A DNA stretch of 64,000 bases from Cyanobacteria bacterium SZAS-4. GTDB taxonomy: Bacteria > Cyanobacteriota > Vampirovibrionia > Obscuribacterales > Obscuribacteraceae. The stretch spans positions 1 through 64,000 of the forward strand of contig JAFEAT010000019.1 in NCBI GenBank assembly GCA_018266255.1. Reading direction: 5' to 3'. Each line of letters opens with the position of its first letter. Within the stretch, counting starts at the first letter, position 1. Both the position numbers and the translations under genes were made by a program. Under the pieces are notes generated by a model. That model made no database searches. It worked only from the letters and a program-made list of their open reading frames with translations, and had not been told where the DNA came from. This document shows positions 52,276 to 61,334 of the stretch, piece after piece.

Positions 52276-53220
52276 TTAGCAGGCTCTGGCGGATGCTTCG
52301 GCTTCGCTTGGGTAGTCTACTAGTTGCTCTAGGGCTTCTTCGTAGCCTTGTTTCATTAGTCTTCTCGAGCGATCTGGATCGATTTCCAACAAGGTTGTGT
52401 TGACCGCTCTTCTTGGTTGGAAGACTCGGATGTTTACGTTTTTGCGTCCTTGCGATTCGACAGAACCGGCTGCGATTAAGCGGTTGTAGAGTTCGGCTGA
52501 CTGGATTTCTCTTCTTGCCGATGCGTCTAGAACAATGTCTAAGCAGCGCACTAAAACTTCGAACATGTTGGTTGGGCAGACGTTGATTTTTTCAGGATGC
52601 AAAAGCACCATGAATATTTCGTCAGCACCCATGTGAATTGCAGTTTCCATCGGTGTGTTGCGCACCAGACCGCCATCAACCCAGAGCCCGCTTCCGTGAA
52701 TGTGTCTTGGTGGAAACGCCATCGGAATTGCAGACGTGGCCATCAATATGTCGATCAACTCGTTTGTCGACATGATGTCGTCGATTGAGATAAGTCTCGT
52801 CTCAAGGCTGCAAAGATCGGTGGTGCACAGCCCAACTTTCGTTGCGCTAGCTTTCAACTTTTGCAAATTGATTTCGCGACGCAAGATTTCTTCGAGCGGT
52901 GATGTGTCGAGTAAACCTAATTTATGTCCAAGTACCAGTCGGCCGATTAATCCAGCAGAAGGTAGGTGGAAAATATCTCGGGCTCGAATCGAACTCCAGA
53001 GCACTTCCAATCGGTCGATGGCACCTTGAGCGATAAGTGTGGCGTTGATTCCACCGATGCTTGTGCCATATGCAAAATCGAAGGTGATTCCTTTTTCCAG
53101 CAAGGCTTTGGCGACGCCTACCTGGTAAGCTCCACGTCCCCCGCCGCCTGGCAGCACTAACGCTCGTTTCGGTTTCTCTACCGGAGCGTTTGCCTGGTTG
53201 CCTGCTATTGCGTCATTCAT
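52276..53220 (-). CDS. Patatin-like phospholipase
   Basis: This is a Ser-Asp dyad lipase: the oxyanion loop is LPGGGGRGAYQVG, the nucleophile is Ser54 in GTSIGG and the Asp is Asp182 in WVDGGLVRNTP. ATSAIPMAFPP precedes the Asp as usual. Length is 314 aa. It has no signal peptide, so it is cytoplasmic or membrane-associated like RssA-type bacterial patatins. The substrate may be phospholipid; not determined. Confidence 0.9.
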   Translation of the reverse strand: MNDAIAGNQANAPVEKPKRALVLPGGGGRGAYQVGVAKALLEKGITFDFAYGTSIGGINATLIAQGAIDRLEVLWSSIRARDIFHLPSAGLIGRLVLGHKLGLLDTSPLEEILRREINLQKLKASATKVGLCTTDLCSLETRLISIDDIMSTNELIDILMATSAIPMAFPPRHIHGSGLWVDGGLVRNTPMETAIHMGADEIFMVLLHPEKINVCPTNMFEVLVRCLDIVLDASARREIQSAELYNRLIAAGSVESQGRKNVNIRVFQPRRAVNTTLLEIDPDRSRRLMKQGYEEALEQLVDYPSEAEASARAC

Positions 53221-53368
53221 TTGTGTTTCCCGAATTCCAGGTGCCCGAATTCAACGATCGACTTGATTGGATCTTACTCAAACTTGAGTGGATCCTCTCT
53301 GATCAGTCTATCGTAAAAATTGAGGTTTTTTGGAGTTTAATCCCAGGATAATCTCTTCAGCAAACGAC

Positions 53369-53402
53369 AACGCGGTTGCAAGTACTTCTTGCAAACCGCG
53401 TT
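53369..53402 (-). terminator. Hairpin after sucD
   Basis: AACGCGGTT-GCAAG (53369-53382) and CTTGCAAACCGCGTT (53388-53402) form a long stem with a single bulged base, 20 bases after the sucD stop. A run of T is lacking on the minus strand, so termination is probable rather than certain. Confidence 0.5.
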
Positions 53403-53422
53403 AATCATTTTGTATTTGGTTT

Positions 53423-54304
53423 TTATGCGCGCGTTAGTGTTTTGCGTGCTTCGCCAACTTTCTGTGCCACTTCATTTGGTGTCTTAGCAACTTTGACACC
53501 AGCAGCTTCGAAAGCTTCGACTTTCGATTGGGCTGTACCCTTGCCACCAGATACGATAGCACCGGCGTGACCCATTCTCTTTCCAGGAGGTGCTGTCTGA
53601 CCTGCGATGTAAGCGATCACGGGCTTCTTGATGTTCTTCTTGATGAAAACAGCAGCTTCTTCTTCTGCGTTCCCACCGATTTCACCAATCAATACGATCA
53701 CTTCTGTTTGCGGATCGTTTTCGAACATCTGCAGCACTTCAGGATATTCCAGCCCTTTGACTGGGTCGCCACCGACACCGACGCAGGTTGATTGTCCCTG
53801 TCCAGCATCAGTCAATGCCAGACCGATTTCATAGGTCAAGGTTCCGCTCTTGCTTACCATTCCGATTGGTCCAGATTTGAAGATCGAACCAGGCAAAATT
53901 CCGATCAAGCTTTCACCTGGAGTGATGATTCCAGGGCAGTTTGGTCCGATCAGTTTGGCGCCTTTTGCTTTCACTGCAGCAACCAACTTGGCTGTGTCTT
54001 GTGGAGGCATGCCTTCGGTAATCAGAACCAGCAATGTGATACCACCGCTGAGTGCTTCGTATCCTGCATCGAGTGCGAGGTATGGTGGAACGAAGATCAC
54101 TGAGCAAGTTGCGCCAGTTTTTTGCACTGCTTCTGCAACTGTGTCGAACACAGGCACGCCGTGAATGTCGCTGCCGCCGCGACCAGGTGTGACACCACCA
54201 ACAATCTTGGTGCCATACTCGATCATTCTCTTGGTGTGCGCTGAACCCATCTTGCCGGTTGCGCCCTGTACGATGACTTTAGTGTCTTTATTTACCAGAA
54301 TCAC
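53423..54304 (-). CDS. sucD: Succinate-CoA ligase subunit alpha
   Basis: SucD is phosphorylated on a His during conversion of succinyl-CoA to succinate in the TCA cycle. [35 protein letters not shown] and [15 protein letters not shown] bind CoA; the active His lies in [18 protein letters not shown]. Length is 293 aa, normal. The start is GTG at 54304 behind AAGGAG. sucC lies 11 bases upstream on the same strand. Confidence 0.97.
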   Translation of the reverse strand: MILVNKDTKVIVQGATGKMGSAHTKRMIEYGTKIVGGVTPGRGGSDIHGVPVFDTVAEAVQKTGATCSVIFVPPYLALDAGYEALSGGITLLVLITEGMPPQDTAKLVAAVKAKGAKLIGPNCPGIITPGESLIGILPGSIFKSGPIGMVSKSGTLTYEIGLALTDAGQGQSTCVGVGGDPVKGLEYPEVLQMFENDPQTEVIVLIGEIGGNAEEEAAVFIKKNIKKPVIAYIAGQTAPPGKRMGHAGAIVSGGKGTAQSKVEAFEAAGVKVAKTPNEVAQKVGEARKTLTRA

Positions 54305-54315
54305 AATGTTTCTCC

Positions 54316-55449
54316 TTACGCTTTGGCGCCGACTGGCTGTTTGACTTTCGACTTAGCGACTGCTTCTTTGACCGCTTCTTCCAAATCTGGAAAAAGTTTC
54401 AGACCTGACTTAGCAAGCATTTGCTCTGCTTTGTCCTGGTTGTTGCCGCGCAGTCTGACGATCATGGTGCGCTCTGGATGCTTGGCCATGAACTCCACAA
54501 GGGCTCCGGCAACTTCATCACAGGCGGTGATGCCGCCGAGAATGTTCAACAGAATTACTTGTACTTTTGGGTTCTCATTGACGATTTCGAGGGCCGTCAA
54601 AGTCTTCTTCTGGTCGCCGCCGCCGCCGACATCGAGGAAGTTTCCAGGTTCGCCGCCGAATGCTTTCACCATGTCCATGGTTGCCATTGTCAAGCCAGCA
54701 CCGTTGCAGAGAATACCGATGTTGCCATCTAATTCAACGAGATTGAGGTCAGCCAATTTGGCGCGCTGTTCGAGGTGGCTCAAATCACTGAGGTGCTTTT
54801 CTTGCCAACCTTCGAAGTATTTCTGGCGGTGGATGGAGTCGTCGTTGACGGTGATTTTTCCGTCGAGAGCGATAACATCTTCGCCTTCAGTGATAACTAA
54901 TGGATTGATTTCGGCCAGATCCAAATCTTTGCTTTCAAAGAGTTTGTAGAGCTTGTTGGCGACGTCGGCTACTTTGGTGAGCAAGCTGCCTGAAAGTCCC
55001 AACTTCTGCGCCAATTCTCTGCCGACGAATGGGTGGAATGGATATGGAATTGGCATCGTCACTACGTTGTGTGATGATTCGATTTCAACGCCGCCCTCTG
55101 CGCTGGCGATGAAGATAGGGCATCCCTGGGCTCTGTCGAGCACAACCGCCAGGTAAAGTTCGCGAGCAATGCTCAATCTTGGCTCAACCAACAGGCTTTC
55201 GGTCTTAGAACCTTTGATGGTCAGTTGCAACAAATCTTTGGCGATTGCTTCGCCTTCTTTCAAATCCTTAGGAAATTTGATGCCGCCTGCCTTGCCTCTT
55301 CCTCCTGACAGAACTTGGCACTTGAGAGTTAGTGGCCAGCCGAGATGAACCTTCCGTAGCTCTTCCGGTTTTGTGATGCGAACCGATGGTGGAACCGTAA
55401 TTCCATGGTCTTGGAAAATTCGCTTTGCTTCGTACTCATATAAGTCCAA
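54316..55449 (-). CDS. sucC: Succinate-CoA ligase subunit beta
   Basis: SucC is the ATP-grasp subunit that binds nucleotide and succinate. [21 protein letters not shown] at the N-terminus, [59 protein letters not shown], and [13 protein letters not shown] are typical. The start is TTG at 55449, since GGAGGA lies upstream and the next residues match the family N-terminus; the frame is open to 55635 but has no homology there. This gives 378 aa. It forms an operon with sucD. Confidence 0.95.
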   Translation of the reverse strand: MDLYEYEAKRIFQDHGITVPPSVRITKPEELRKVHLGWPLTLKCQVLSGGRGKAGGIKFPKDLKEGEAIAKDLLQLTIKGSKTESLLVEPRLSIARELYLAVVLDRAQGCPIFIASAEGGVEIESSHNVVTMPIPYPFHPFVGRELAQKLGLSGSLLTKVADVANKLYKLFESKDLDLAEINPLVITEGEDVIALDGKITVNDDSIHRQKYFEGWQEKHLSDLSHLEQRAKLADLNLVELDGNIGILCNGAGLTMATMDMVKAFGGEPGNFLDVGGGGDQKKTLTALEIVNENPKVQVILLNILGGITACDEVAGALVEFMAKHPERTMIVRLRGNNQDKAEQMLAKSGLKLFPDLEEAVKEAVAKSKVKQPVGAKA

Positions 55450-55779
55450 TGTCCAGTCCTCCCGACGCTCTGCTGTTGCACGTCCAATTCGAGACTCAGG
55501 GCGCATTGCCCCTGCTGACCGCGCACTCCGCACAGCCATGTCATCACCTAACTGTAGTTGAACATCCGTGCGCACCCGGCGATATTTTGGAAGCTTTAAT
55601 TTAGTAGAGAAAAACACGTCAAAAACCTTCGTCACACAGCTTAGGTGCGAGCCGTGATCCGCAATATACTTATGACCCCACTTGCGGAGCTTCTTGGCTA
55701 CTTGTCGCCCAGAAGCTCACCAGGTACGACTGAAGATGCGCTCGACCGAGCCAAGCTATCAACAAAGAGGCAGACACAG
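55450..55779. other. Divergent region between sucC and the phosphofructokinase gene
   Basis: These 330 bases hold no supported gene. On the minus strand TTGACG (55622-55617), a 17-base spacer and TTAAAG (55599-55594) form a fair promoter for sucCD. On the plus strand TATACT at 55665-55670 is a possible -10 for the phosphofructokinase. Both neighbouring frames are open into this region but lack homology there. Confidence 0.4.
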
Positions 55780-56811
55780 ATGAGAATGGGAATTCTGACG
55801 GGAGGCGGTGATTGCCCGGGCTTGAACGCGGTCATTCGCGCCGTCGTCAGACACGGCATGAAGGAGCACAACGGTGAGGTTGTGGGCTTTCTCGAAGGAT
55901 GGCGTGGACCCATGCAAAACATGGTCATGCCTCTGACTCTTAAATCCACTGATGGATTGATTCAGCGTGGTGGAACGATCTTGCGGACTTCGCGTATCGA
56001 TCCATTCACGCTCGACCGTGGACCAGAGCTAATTGTCGAGTCGATGAAAAAGAATAATTTGGATGGATTGATTGTTGTTGGCGGTCAAGAAACGTGCAGT
56101 GTTGCCTTGCGAATGTATCAGGAGCACAAGCTCAACGTAGTTTGCATTCCCAAAACAATCGATAATGATTTAAGCGCCACCGATTTTACGTTTGGATTTG
56201 ACACAGCCGTCAACATCGTTTCAGATGCGCTAGACCGGCTGCACACGACAGCGGAGTCGCACAATCGCGTTCTTGTTTGCGAAGTGATGGGCAGACATGC
56301 CGGTTGGATTGCTTGTTATGGCGGTATCGCAGGTGGTGCAGACTTTATTCTCGTGCCAGAGAAAGAGATCGCGTTGCACGATATAACCGAAGCGATCAAA
56401 AAGCGACACGCTCGTGGAAAAGACCATTCGATCATCGTTGTGGCTGAAGGCGCAAAGCTAGAGGGTGACAGCGGCACACACGGAGCCGAAGAGATCGATC
56501 CAGAAAATCCACCGAGACTTGGTGGCATTGGTGACCGATTGGCTAAGCTTGTTGAAACAGAAACTGGATTCGAAACACGAGCGATGGTGCTTGGACACAT
56601 CCAGCGCGGCGGCTCCCCGACTGCATACGACAGAGTGCTTGCCACTCGATTTGGTGTAGCAGCTGTGGATCTTGTCACCGAGAAAAAGTTCGGAAGAATG
56701 GTGGCACTCCAGCACAATCAAATTGTCGACGTGTCACTGGAAGAAGCAACCGGCGTCATGAAGACGCTAGACATGGAACTCTACAAAGTCGCTTCGGTGT
56801 TTTTCGGTTAA
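55780..56811 (+). CDS. pfkA: 6-phosphofructokinase, phosphoryl donor uncertain
   Basis: The enzyme phosphorylates fructose 6-phosphate. LTGGGDCPGLNAVIRAVVRHG, IPKTIDNDLSATDFTFGFDTAVN, EVMGRHAGWIA and LGHIQRGGSPTAYDR are typical, with catalytic Asp in TIDND. Donor markers conflict: Lys in PKTIDND (E. coli position 124) is usual for PPi and some ATP enzymes, while the position-104 region reads GGQET rather than GGDG (ATP) or GGDD (PPi). The ATG at 55780 gives 343 aa with GAGG upstream. ribD follows after 11 bases. Confidence 0.92.
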   Translation: MRMGILTGGGDCPGLNAVIRAVVRHGMKEHNGEVVGFLEGWRGPMQNMVMPLTLKSTDGLIQRGGTILRTSRIDPFTLDRGPELIVESMKKNNLDGLIVVGGQETCSVALRMYQEHKLNVVCIPKTIDNDLSATDFTFGFDTAVNIVSDALDRLHTTAESHNRVLVCEVMGRHAGWIACYGGIAGGADFILVPEKEIALHDITEAIKKRHARGKDHSIIVVAEGAKLEGDSGTHGAEEIDPENPPRLGGIGDRLAKLVETETGFETRAMVLGHIQRGGSPTAYDRVLATRFGVAAVDLVTEKKFGRMVALQHNQIVDVSLEEATGVMKTLDMELYKVASVFFG

Positions 56812-56822
56812 TCTGTGCATAA

Positions 56823-57935
56823 ATGAGCATCGATCCGAACACGACCGAGCGAGACAAAACGTTCATGAAAGCGTGTCTGGAGCTTGCTCAGCAAGCTGAA
56901 GGTCGAACATCTCCGAATCCAATGGTGGGAGCGATTGTCGTTGATGCGAGCGGCGAAATCGTTGGAAGAGGATTTCACAAGAAGCACGGCACTCCGCACG
57001 CTGAAGTTCACGCGCTGGCAGAAGCTGGTGAAAAGGCCCGCGGAGCGACCATTTACGTCTCTCTAGAGCCATGTTGTCACACTGGTAAAACACCACCTTG
57101 CAGTGACCTTGTCACCAAAAGCGGTGTCAGCAGAGTGGTGGCAGCGATGATTGATCCGAATCCCAAAGTGGCGGGCAAAGGCATCAAACAGATTGAGGAA
57201 GCCGGGATCGCAGTGACAGTCGGTGTTCGCGAGGCGGAAGCGACATGGCAAAATCGTGGCTTCATCAAACGAATCACCAGAGGTTTGCCCTGGGTGTGTC
57301 TGAAAATGGCGCTCACTTTAGATGGTCGCATTGCCGACCGAAGCGGAAGCAGCCGCTGGGTAACCAATTCCGAGTCTAGGGCGAAAGTTCACGAGCTTCG
57401 GAATAAATTCGATGCCGTAATGATCGGTGGCAATACGTTGCAGACAGACGATCCAGAACTAACAGTGCGCGACATCTCCGATTCTCGAAATCCTGCCAGA
57501 GTCGCTATAGACAGTCGTTTAGTAACAAGTGCGAGCTCACGCTTTTGTTTAACCAATCCCAACGCACGAACTTTTCTCTTCACGTTGCAAAAATCGATCG
57601 ATCTGATGACACACGCATATCCCGAACATATCGAGCTAGCGGCAGTACCAGCCGATGGCTCGCACATTAACATAACTTCGGCTTTGCAATTTCTAGCGCA
57701 ACAAGGGGTCAATTCTGTTCTCTGCGAAGGTGGTGGCAAGCTCGCTGGAAGTCTCTTGGCTGGTGGATTGCTCGATGAGGTTTACTGGGTGGTGGCACCT
57801 AAATTCATTGGCGACGTGCAAGCGAAACCAGCATTGCAGCTTGAAAGTAGCGTTACCTTGTCTGACGCCTGGACTTTGAAGAATGTGTCAACTGAAATGC
57901 TCGCTTCCGATATTTGGATTCATGGAACCCTATAA
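56823..57935 (+). CDS. ribD: Bifunctional riboflavin biosynthesis protein RibD
   Basis: RibD performs deamination and reduction in riboflavin synthesis. The N-terminal deaminase has SPNPMVGAIVV, the zinc motif HAEVHAL and PCCHTGKTPPC. The C-terminal reductase begins near GLPWVCLKMALTLDGRIADRSGSSRWVTN and has GGNTLQTDDPELTVR and VLCEGGGKLAGSLL. The length of 370 aa is normal. No other rib genes or FMN riboswitch is nearby. It likely shares a transcript with the phosphofructokinase gene. Confidence 0.96.
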   Translation: MSIDPNTTERDKTFMKACLELAQQAEGRTSPNPMVGAIVVDASGEIVGRGFHKKHGTPHAEVHALAEAGEKARGATIYVSLEPCCHTGKTPPCSDLVTKSGVSRVVAAMIDPNPKVAGKGIKQIEEAGIAVTVGVREAEATWQNRGFIKRITRGLPWVCLKMALTLDGRIADRSGSSRWVTNSESRAKVHELRNKFDAVMIGGNTLQTDDPELTVRDISDSRNPARVAIDSRLVTSASSRFCLTNPNARTFLFTLQKSIDLMTHAYPEHIELAAVPADGSHINITSALQFLAQQGVNSVLCEGGGKLAGSLLAGGLLDEVYWVVAPKFIGDVQAKPALQLESSVTLSDAWTLKNVSTEMLASDIWIHGTL

Positions 57936-58152
57936 TCAGCAGCATCTCGGACGAACATTGCGGTAATCTAAGGCATCTTGTCTGGTGCTATTTCGACACC
58001 TGGGTTGTGGTTTTAAGCATTAATTCGCGCTTGTCAAGAGATTTCAATTCGCTACTACGATCTAGAATGAACGAAATCTTATACCCGTTTGCGGATTACA
58101 AGAGTACCCTGGAATAAATTGCCAAGTCCCCCAAACACAGCATTGGTGACAT

Positions 58153-58365
58153 ATGTCGGTTCAGAACTTAGCCAGAAATCTAGATTTGACGATCGAGACA
58201 GATCGCAATGGCAATCATTTCGTCGTTTTCCCAAGACGATATGAAAATCTCATGACACCTGAATTGCACGAGGAAAAAATGGACTGGATTCGCAGTTCTT
58301 ACGACACTTTCCTCGAGCGCGTTCGCGAAATTGATTCACTAAGGAAGCCCGCGCAGTACAACTGA
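58153..58365 (+). CDS. Small protein of unknown function upstream of miaB
   Basis: A 70-residue protein (ATG 58153, GGTGAC upstream) has a beta hairpin (LDLTIETDRNGNHFVVFPRRY) and a long amphipathic helix (HEEKMDWIRSSYDTFLERVREI). No family is recognised. The compact alpha-beta pattern and codon use suggest a real gene rather than a chance frame. Confidence 0.55.
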   Translation: MSVQNLARNLDLTIETDRNGNHFVVFPRRYENLMTPELHEEKMDWIRSSYDTFLERVREIDSLRKPAQYN

Positions 58366-58405
58366 GCGTGACCTATAGTATGCTGGCATATCGAAGGAAG
58401 CGCTG

Positions 58406-58480
58406 ATGCCTTCCCGTTATGTTTGGAGCGACTTACTTGAGCGCCATCAATACTGTTGCGCCGCCAAAGCAGGCGACTGA
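58406..58480 (+). CDS. 24-codon reading frame overlapping the miaB start
   Basis: ATG at 58406 follows a strong AAGGAAG (58394-58400) by five bases and opens a 24-codon frame, MPSRYVWSDLLE... with an adjacent Cys-Cys pair, ending at TGA 58478-58480. It overlaps the miaB N-terminus in another frame. It may be a leader peptide coupling translation to miaB, or just a displaced ribosome binding site. Weakly supported as a protein. Confidence 0.3.
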   Translation: MPSRYVWSDLLERHQYCCAAKAGD

Positions 58481-59795
58481 GAAAAAGTCAGTTTACATAG
58501 AGACGTTTGGCTGTCAGATGAATAAATCCGACTCCGAACACATGCTCGGTCTCTTAGACGACATTGGCTACTCCCAGATTGACGACAAAAATGACGCTGA
58601 CTTGATGATTCTCAACACCTGCGCGATTCGCGAGAATGCGGAGGACAAAGTCTTCAGCTACCTCGGCGCCTGGAAAAAGATCAAAGACAGGCGACCCGGC
58701 ACCATGATTGCCGTCGGTGGTTGCGTAGCTCAAGACGAAGGCACCAGTTTGCAAAGACGCGTACCGTATGTCGACATCGTTTTTGGAACGCACAATCTCC
58801 ATCGGCTTCCTGACCTGGTTTTGAAGGCGCGAGCAACGAAAGAATCTGTCTGCGAAGTCTTTCAAGAATTGCCAGAAGATTTGCCGGAAATTCCAGTTAT
58901 TAGACAAAGCGCTATCAGCGCCTGGGTTTCGATCATCTACGGTTGTGATTACAACTGCACTTATTGCATTGTGCCTTTCGTTCGTGGTCGTGAAAAGAGC
59001 CGCGAGATGGACGTGATCGCTAAAGAGATTGAAGGGCTGGGGCTCGGTGGCTACAAAGAAGTGACGCTGCTTGGACAAAATGTCACAGCTTACGGACACG
59101 ATTTAGACCCTAAAGTTCACCTTGGTCATTTGATCGAGCGCATCGGCAAGATAGATCAAATCAAGCGAATACGCTTTCTTACTGGACATCCACGTGACTT
59201 AAATCCAGAAATTATCGATGCTGTAAAGAACACTGAAAGTGCGTGCGAATATTTCCACCTCCCCATCCAATCTGGTGACAATCGCACACTTCGGCGTATG
59301 GCTAGAGGCTACACCGTCGATTTCTACAAACGTTGCATCGATCAAATTCGCACCAAGATGCCGAACGCTGCAATTAGCACTGACATCATTGTTGGTTTTC
59401 CAGGCGAGACCGAGCAAGAGTTCATGAACTCGATCAATCTCATTGAAGAACTGCAATTCGACGCAGCAAATACTGCCGCCTACTCTCCGCGTCCACATAC
59501 ACCCGCGGCTGATTGGGAGGGACAACTTTCGCAAGAAGAAAAATTCGAGCGGTTGAGATTTATGAATTCAGTTGTTACTGATGTCGCACACAAAATCAAC
59601 AAACGCTACATAGGACGACGCGAACAGATTCTGGTGGAAGGACGCAGCGATAGGCATCCCGAGCGCTTCATGGGACGCACCGGCACTAATAAGATCGTCA
59701 ATTTCGAAGGACAAGAGTCGATGATCGGTCAGCTTGTTGATGTAGAAATCACAACAGCAAATCCGTGGGCTTTGCGCGGAAAGCTGCCTGAATAG
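58437..59795 (+). CDS. miaB: tRNA-2-methylthio-N6-dimethylallyladenosine synthase
   Basis: MiaB is a radical-SAM methylthiotransferase acting on A37 of tRNAs. The N-terminal UPF0004 domain has VYIETFGCQMNKSDSE, LNTCAIRENAEDKV and VGGCVAQDEG, giving three cluster Cys. The radical-SAM motif is CDYNCTYC, followed by VPFVRGREKSRE, typical of MiaB. The C-terminal TRAM domain begins near GRREQILVEG. The TTG at 58437 has GGAG eight bases upstream; an ATG at 58419 is the alternative but lacks a ribosome binding site. Confidence 0.93.
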   Translation: MSAINTVAPPKQATEKKSVYIETFGCQMNKSDSEHMLGLLDDIGYSQIDDKNDADLMILNTCAIRENAEDKVFSYLGAWKKIKDRRPGTMIAVGGCVAQDEGTSLQRRVPYVDIVFGTHNLHRLPDLVLKARATKESVCEVFQELPEDLPEIPVIRQSAISAWVSIIYGCDYNCTYCIVPFVRGREKSREMDVIAKEIEGLGLGGYKEVTLLGQNVTAYGHDLDPKVHLGHLIERIGKIDQIKRIRFLTGHPRDLNPEIIDAVKNTESACEYFHLPIQSGDNRTLRRMARGYTVDFYKRCIDQIRTKMPNAAISTDIIVGFPGETEQEFMNSINLIEELQFDAANTAAYSPRPHTPAADWEGQLSQEEKFERLRFMNSVVTDVAHKINKRYIGRREQILVEGRSDRHPERFMGRTGTNKIVNFEGQESMIGQLVDVEITTANPWALRGKLPE

Positions 59796-59849
59796 TGGAA
59801 GACCGTTGGATCCCTTGAGCCTTGTTTGCCAAGTTAGACCGTTGTTCGA

Positions 59850-60197
59850 CTAGCCGTGATATTGGAGTTTGTCAAAGTATTTGCAAATGTCACCGCGCGA
59901 AATGCCGTCGGTGTCTGGATTTACATCTTCTATATGCGCCTTCTTGATGTCGTCCAAACGATAAAGCATGAATCGAATGAATGATTTGGCGCGCATACTT
60001 GTCGCTTTCGAATTCAAGAAATAATTCAGTTCAGTGCGCGAAACAAAGCCATCGCTGTCTTTGTCCATAACTTCGAATGAGCGATACGCGAATTCTTGAA
60101 TTTCTTGAAACGCATCTGCGATCTCGATGCCATTATCTCTAACGGGTCTTTGCCACTCAACAAGAAGCTCTTCATCTGTGGGAATTGGATCGTTCAC
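59850..60197 (-). CDS. EF-hand calcium-binding protein
   Basis: Two EF-hand-like loops are seen: DKDSDGFVSRTE with helices on both sides is a canonical 12-residue loop, and NPDTDGISRGD is a shorter, imperfect second loop. The protein is about 115 aa, soluble and helical. The GTG at 60197 has GAGGTG six bases upstream and is preferred to TTG at 60230. Its function is unknown; Ca-dependent switching is possible. It is divergent from tsaC with a short gap. Confidence 0.72.
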   Translation of the reverse strand: MNDPIPTDEELLVEWQRPVRDNGIEIADAFQEIQEFAYRSFEVMDKDSDGFVSRTELNYFLNSKATSMRAKSFIRFMLYRLDDIKKAHIEDVNPDTDGISRGDICKYFDKLQYHG

Positions 60198-60289
60198 TGA
60201 AGACACCTCGAATATTGAGGAGTTTTGCAACTCGCGTCGTAGAAAGATTTATCGCGCACATCCGTCTTATACTTTTGCAGAGGCAAAAG

Positions 60290-61255
60290 ATGAATAAGGA
60301 TATGACCATCATAGAACAAGCGGTTGATTTGCTCCAGAGCGGTGAGCTGGTCGCTTTTCCAACCGAGACAGTTTACGGATTGGGTGCGGATGCCTCGAAT
60401 CCCGCTGCCATTGCCAGGCTTTACGCCGCGAAGGGGCGTCCGACGAATCACCCTGTAATAGTGCATCTAGCAGATTTTGGCCAGCTCCGTAAATGGGCAA
60501 GTTCAGTTCCGGACGATGCTTTCAAGCTCGCGGAAAGATTTTGGCCGGGACCGTTGACGTTAATTCTTCCAAAAGCCTCTCATGTGCTAGGTGAAATCAC
60601 TGGTGGTCAGCAAAGCGTAGGGCTTCGTGTACCTGCACATCCACTCGCGCTGCAGCTGCTGAAAGCCTTTGGCGGCGGAGTAATCGCGCCTTCTGCCAAC
60701 AAGTTCGGACGTCTGAGTCCCACGCGAGCTGAAGACGTTCGCAGCGAGTTCAAAGATGAGGTCGCGCTTGTTTTGGATGGCGGGCCGTGCGCCGTCGGAA
60801 TAGAATCCACGATCGTCGATCTTTCAAAACCACAAGCAATGATTTTGCGACCAGGCATGATCGAACAATCTGAGATTGAATCTGTAATCGGTCCCGTGCT
60901 CGTCTCGCACAAACAATCCGAAAAGGAATCTATTACCCGGGCTCCAGGCGACCTTGCCAGCCACTACGCGCCGACTACGCCGCTGCAATTAGTGAGCGCC
61001 GAAGAGTTGAATCGTATTGCAAAGAGTCCGGCGGCAGATTTAGATCGCACCGCAGTTCTTTCCTTTTCTGTAGCGCCGGGTTGTTGCAACTGGATAGTCG
61101 CCGAAAACGATCCAAACTCATTCGCGCGCGATTTGTATCAAAATTTGCGTCAACTGGATAAGTTGAAACTGGACAAAATTCTCGTTGAAACGCCGCCTCA
61201 AGAACCTCACTGGGAAGGCATTCTCGATAGATTGAATAGAGCCGCCGCAAAGTAA
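60290..61255 (+). CDS. tsaC: L-threonylcarbamoyladenylate synthase
   Basis: TsaC/Sua5 makes threonylcarbamoyl-AMP for t6A37 modification of tRNA. The YrdC core has VAFPTETVYGLGADASNPAAIARLYAAKGRPTNHPVIVH, WPGPLTLIL, VGLRVPAHP and APSANKFGRLSPT. A C-terminal Sua5 domain begins at RAPGDLASHYAPTTPL, so this is the long Sua5 form (321 aa from ATG 60290). AGAGGC precedes the ATG; the frame upstream to 60185 overlaps the EF-hand gene and is not used. Confidence 0.93.
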   Translation: MNKDMTIIEQAVDLLQSGELVAFPTETVYGLGADASNPAAIARLYAAKGRPTNHPVIVHLADFGQLRKWASSVPDDAFKLAERFWPGPLTLILPKASHVLGEITGGQQSVGLRVPAHPLALQLLKAFGGGVIAPSANKFGRLSPTRAEDVRSEFKDEVALVLDGGPCAVGIESTIVDLSKPQAMILRPGMIEQSEIESVIGPVLVSHKQSEKESITRAPGDLASHYAPTTPLQLVSAEELNRIAKSPAADLDRTAVLSFSVAPGCCNWIVAENDPNSFARDLYQNLRQLDKLKLDKILVETPPQEPHWEGILDRLNRAAAK

Positions 61256-61334
61256 CGCCGCAAAGTAATCACGAGCAGAAAAATAATTCAAAGCAGAAAT
61301 TATTTTGCGACTAGCAATCCAAACTTCACCTGAA

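Noticed and set aside
57914-58117. Plus-strand open frame overlapping the ribD end
   Set aside because: It starts inside ribD, lacks a ribosome binding site, and has no coherent domain.
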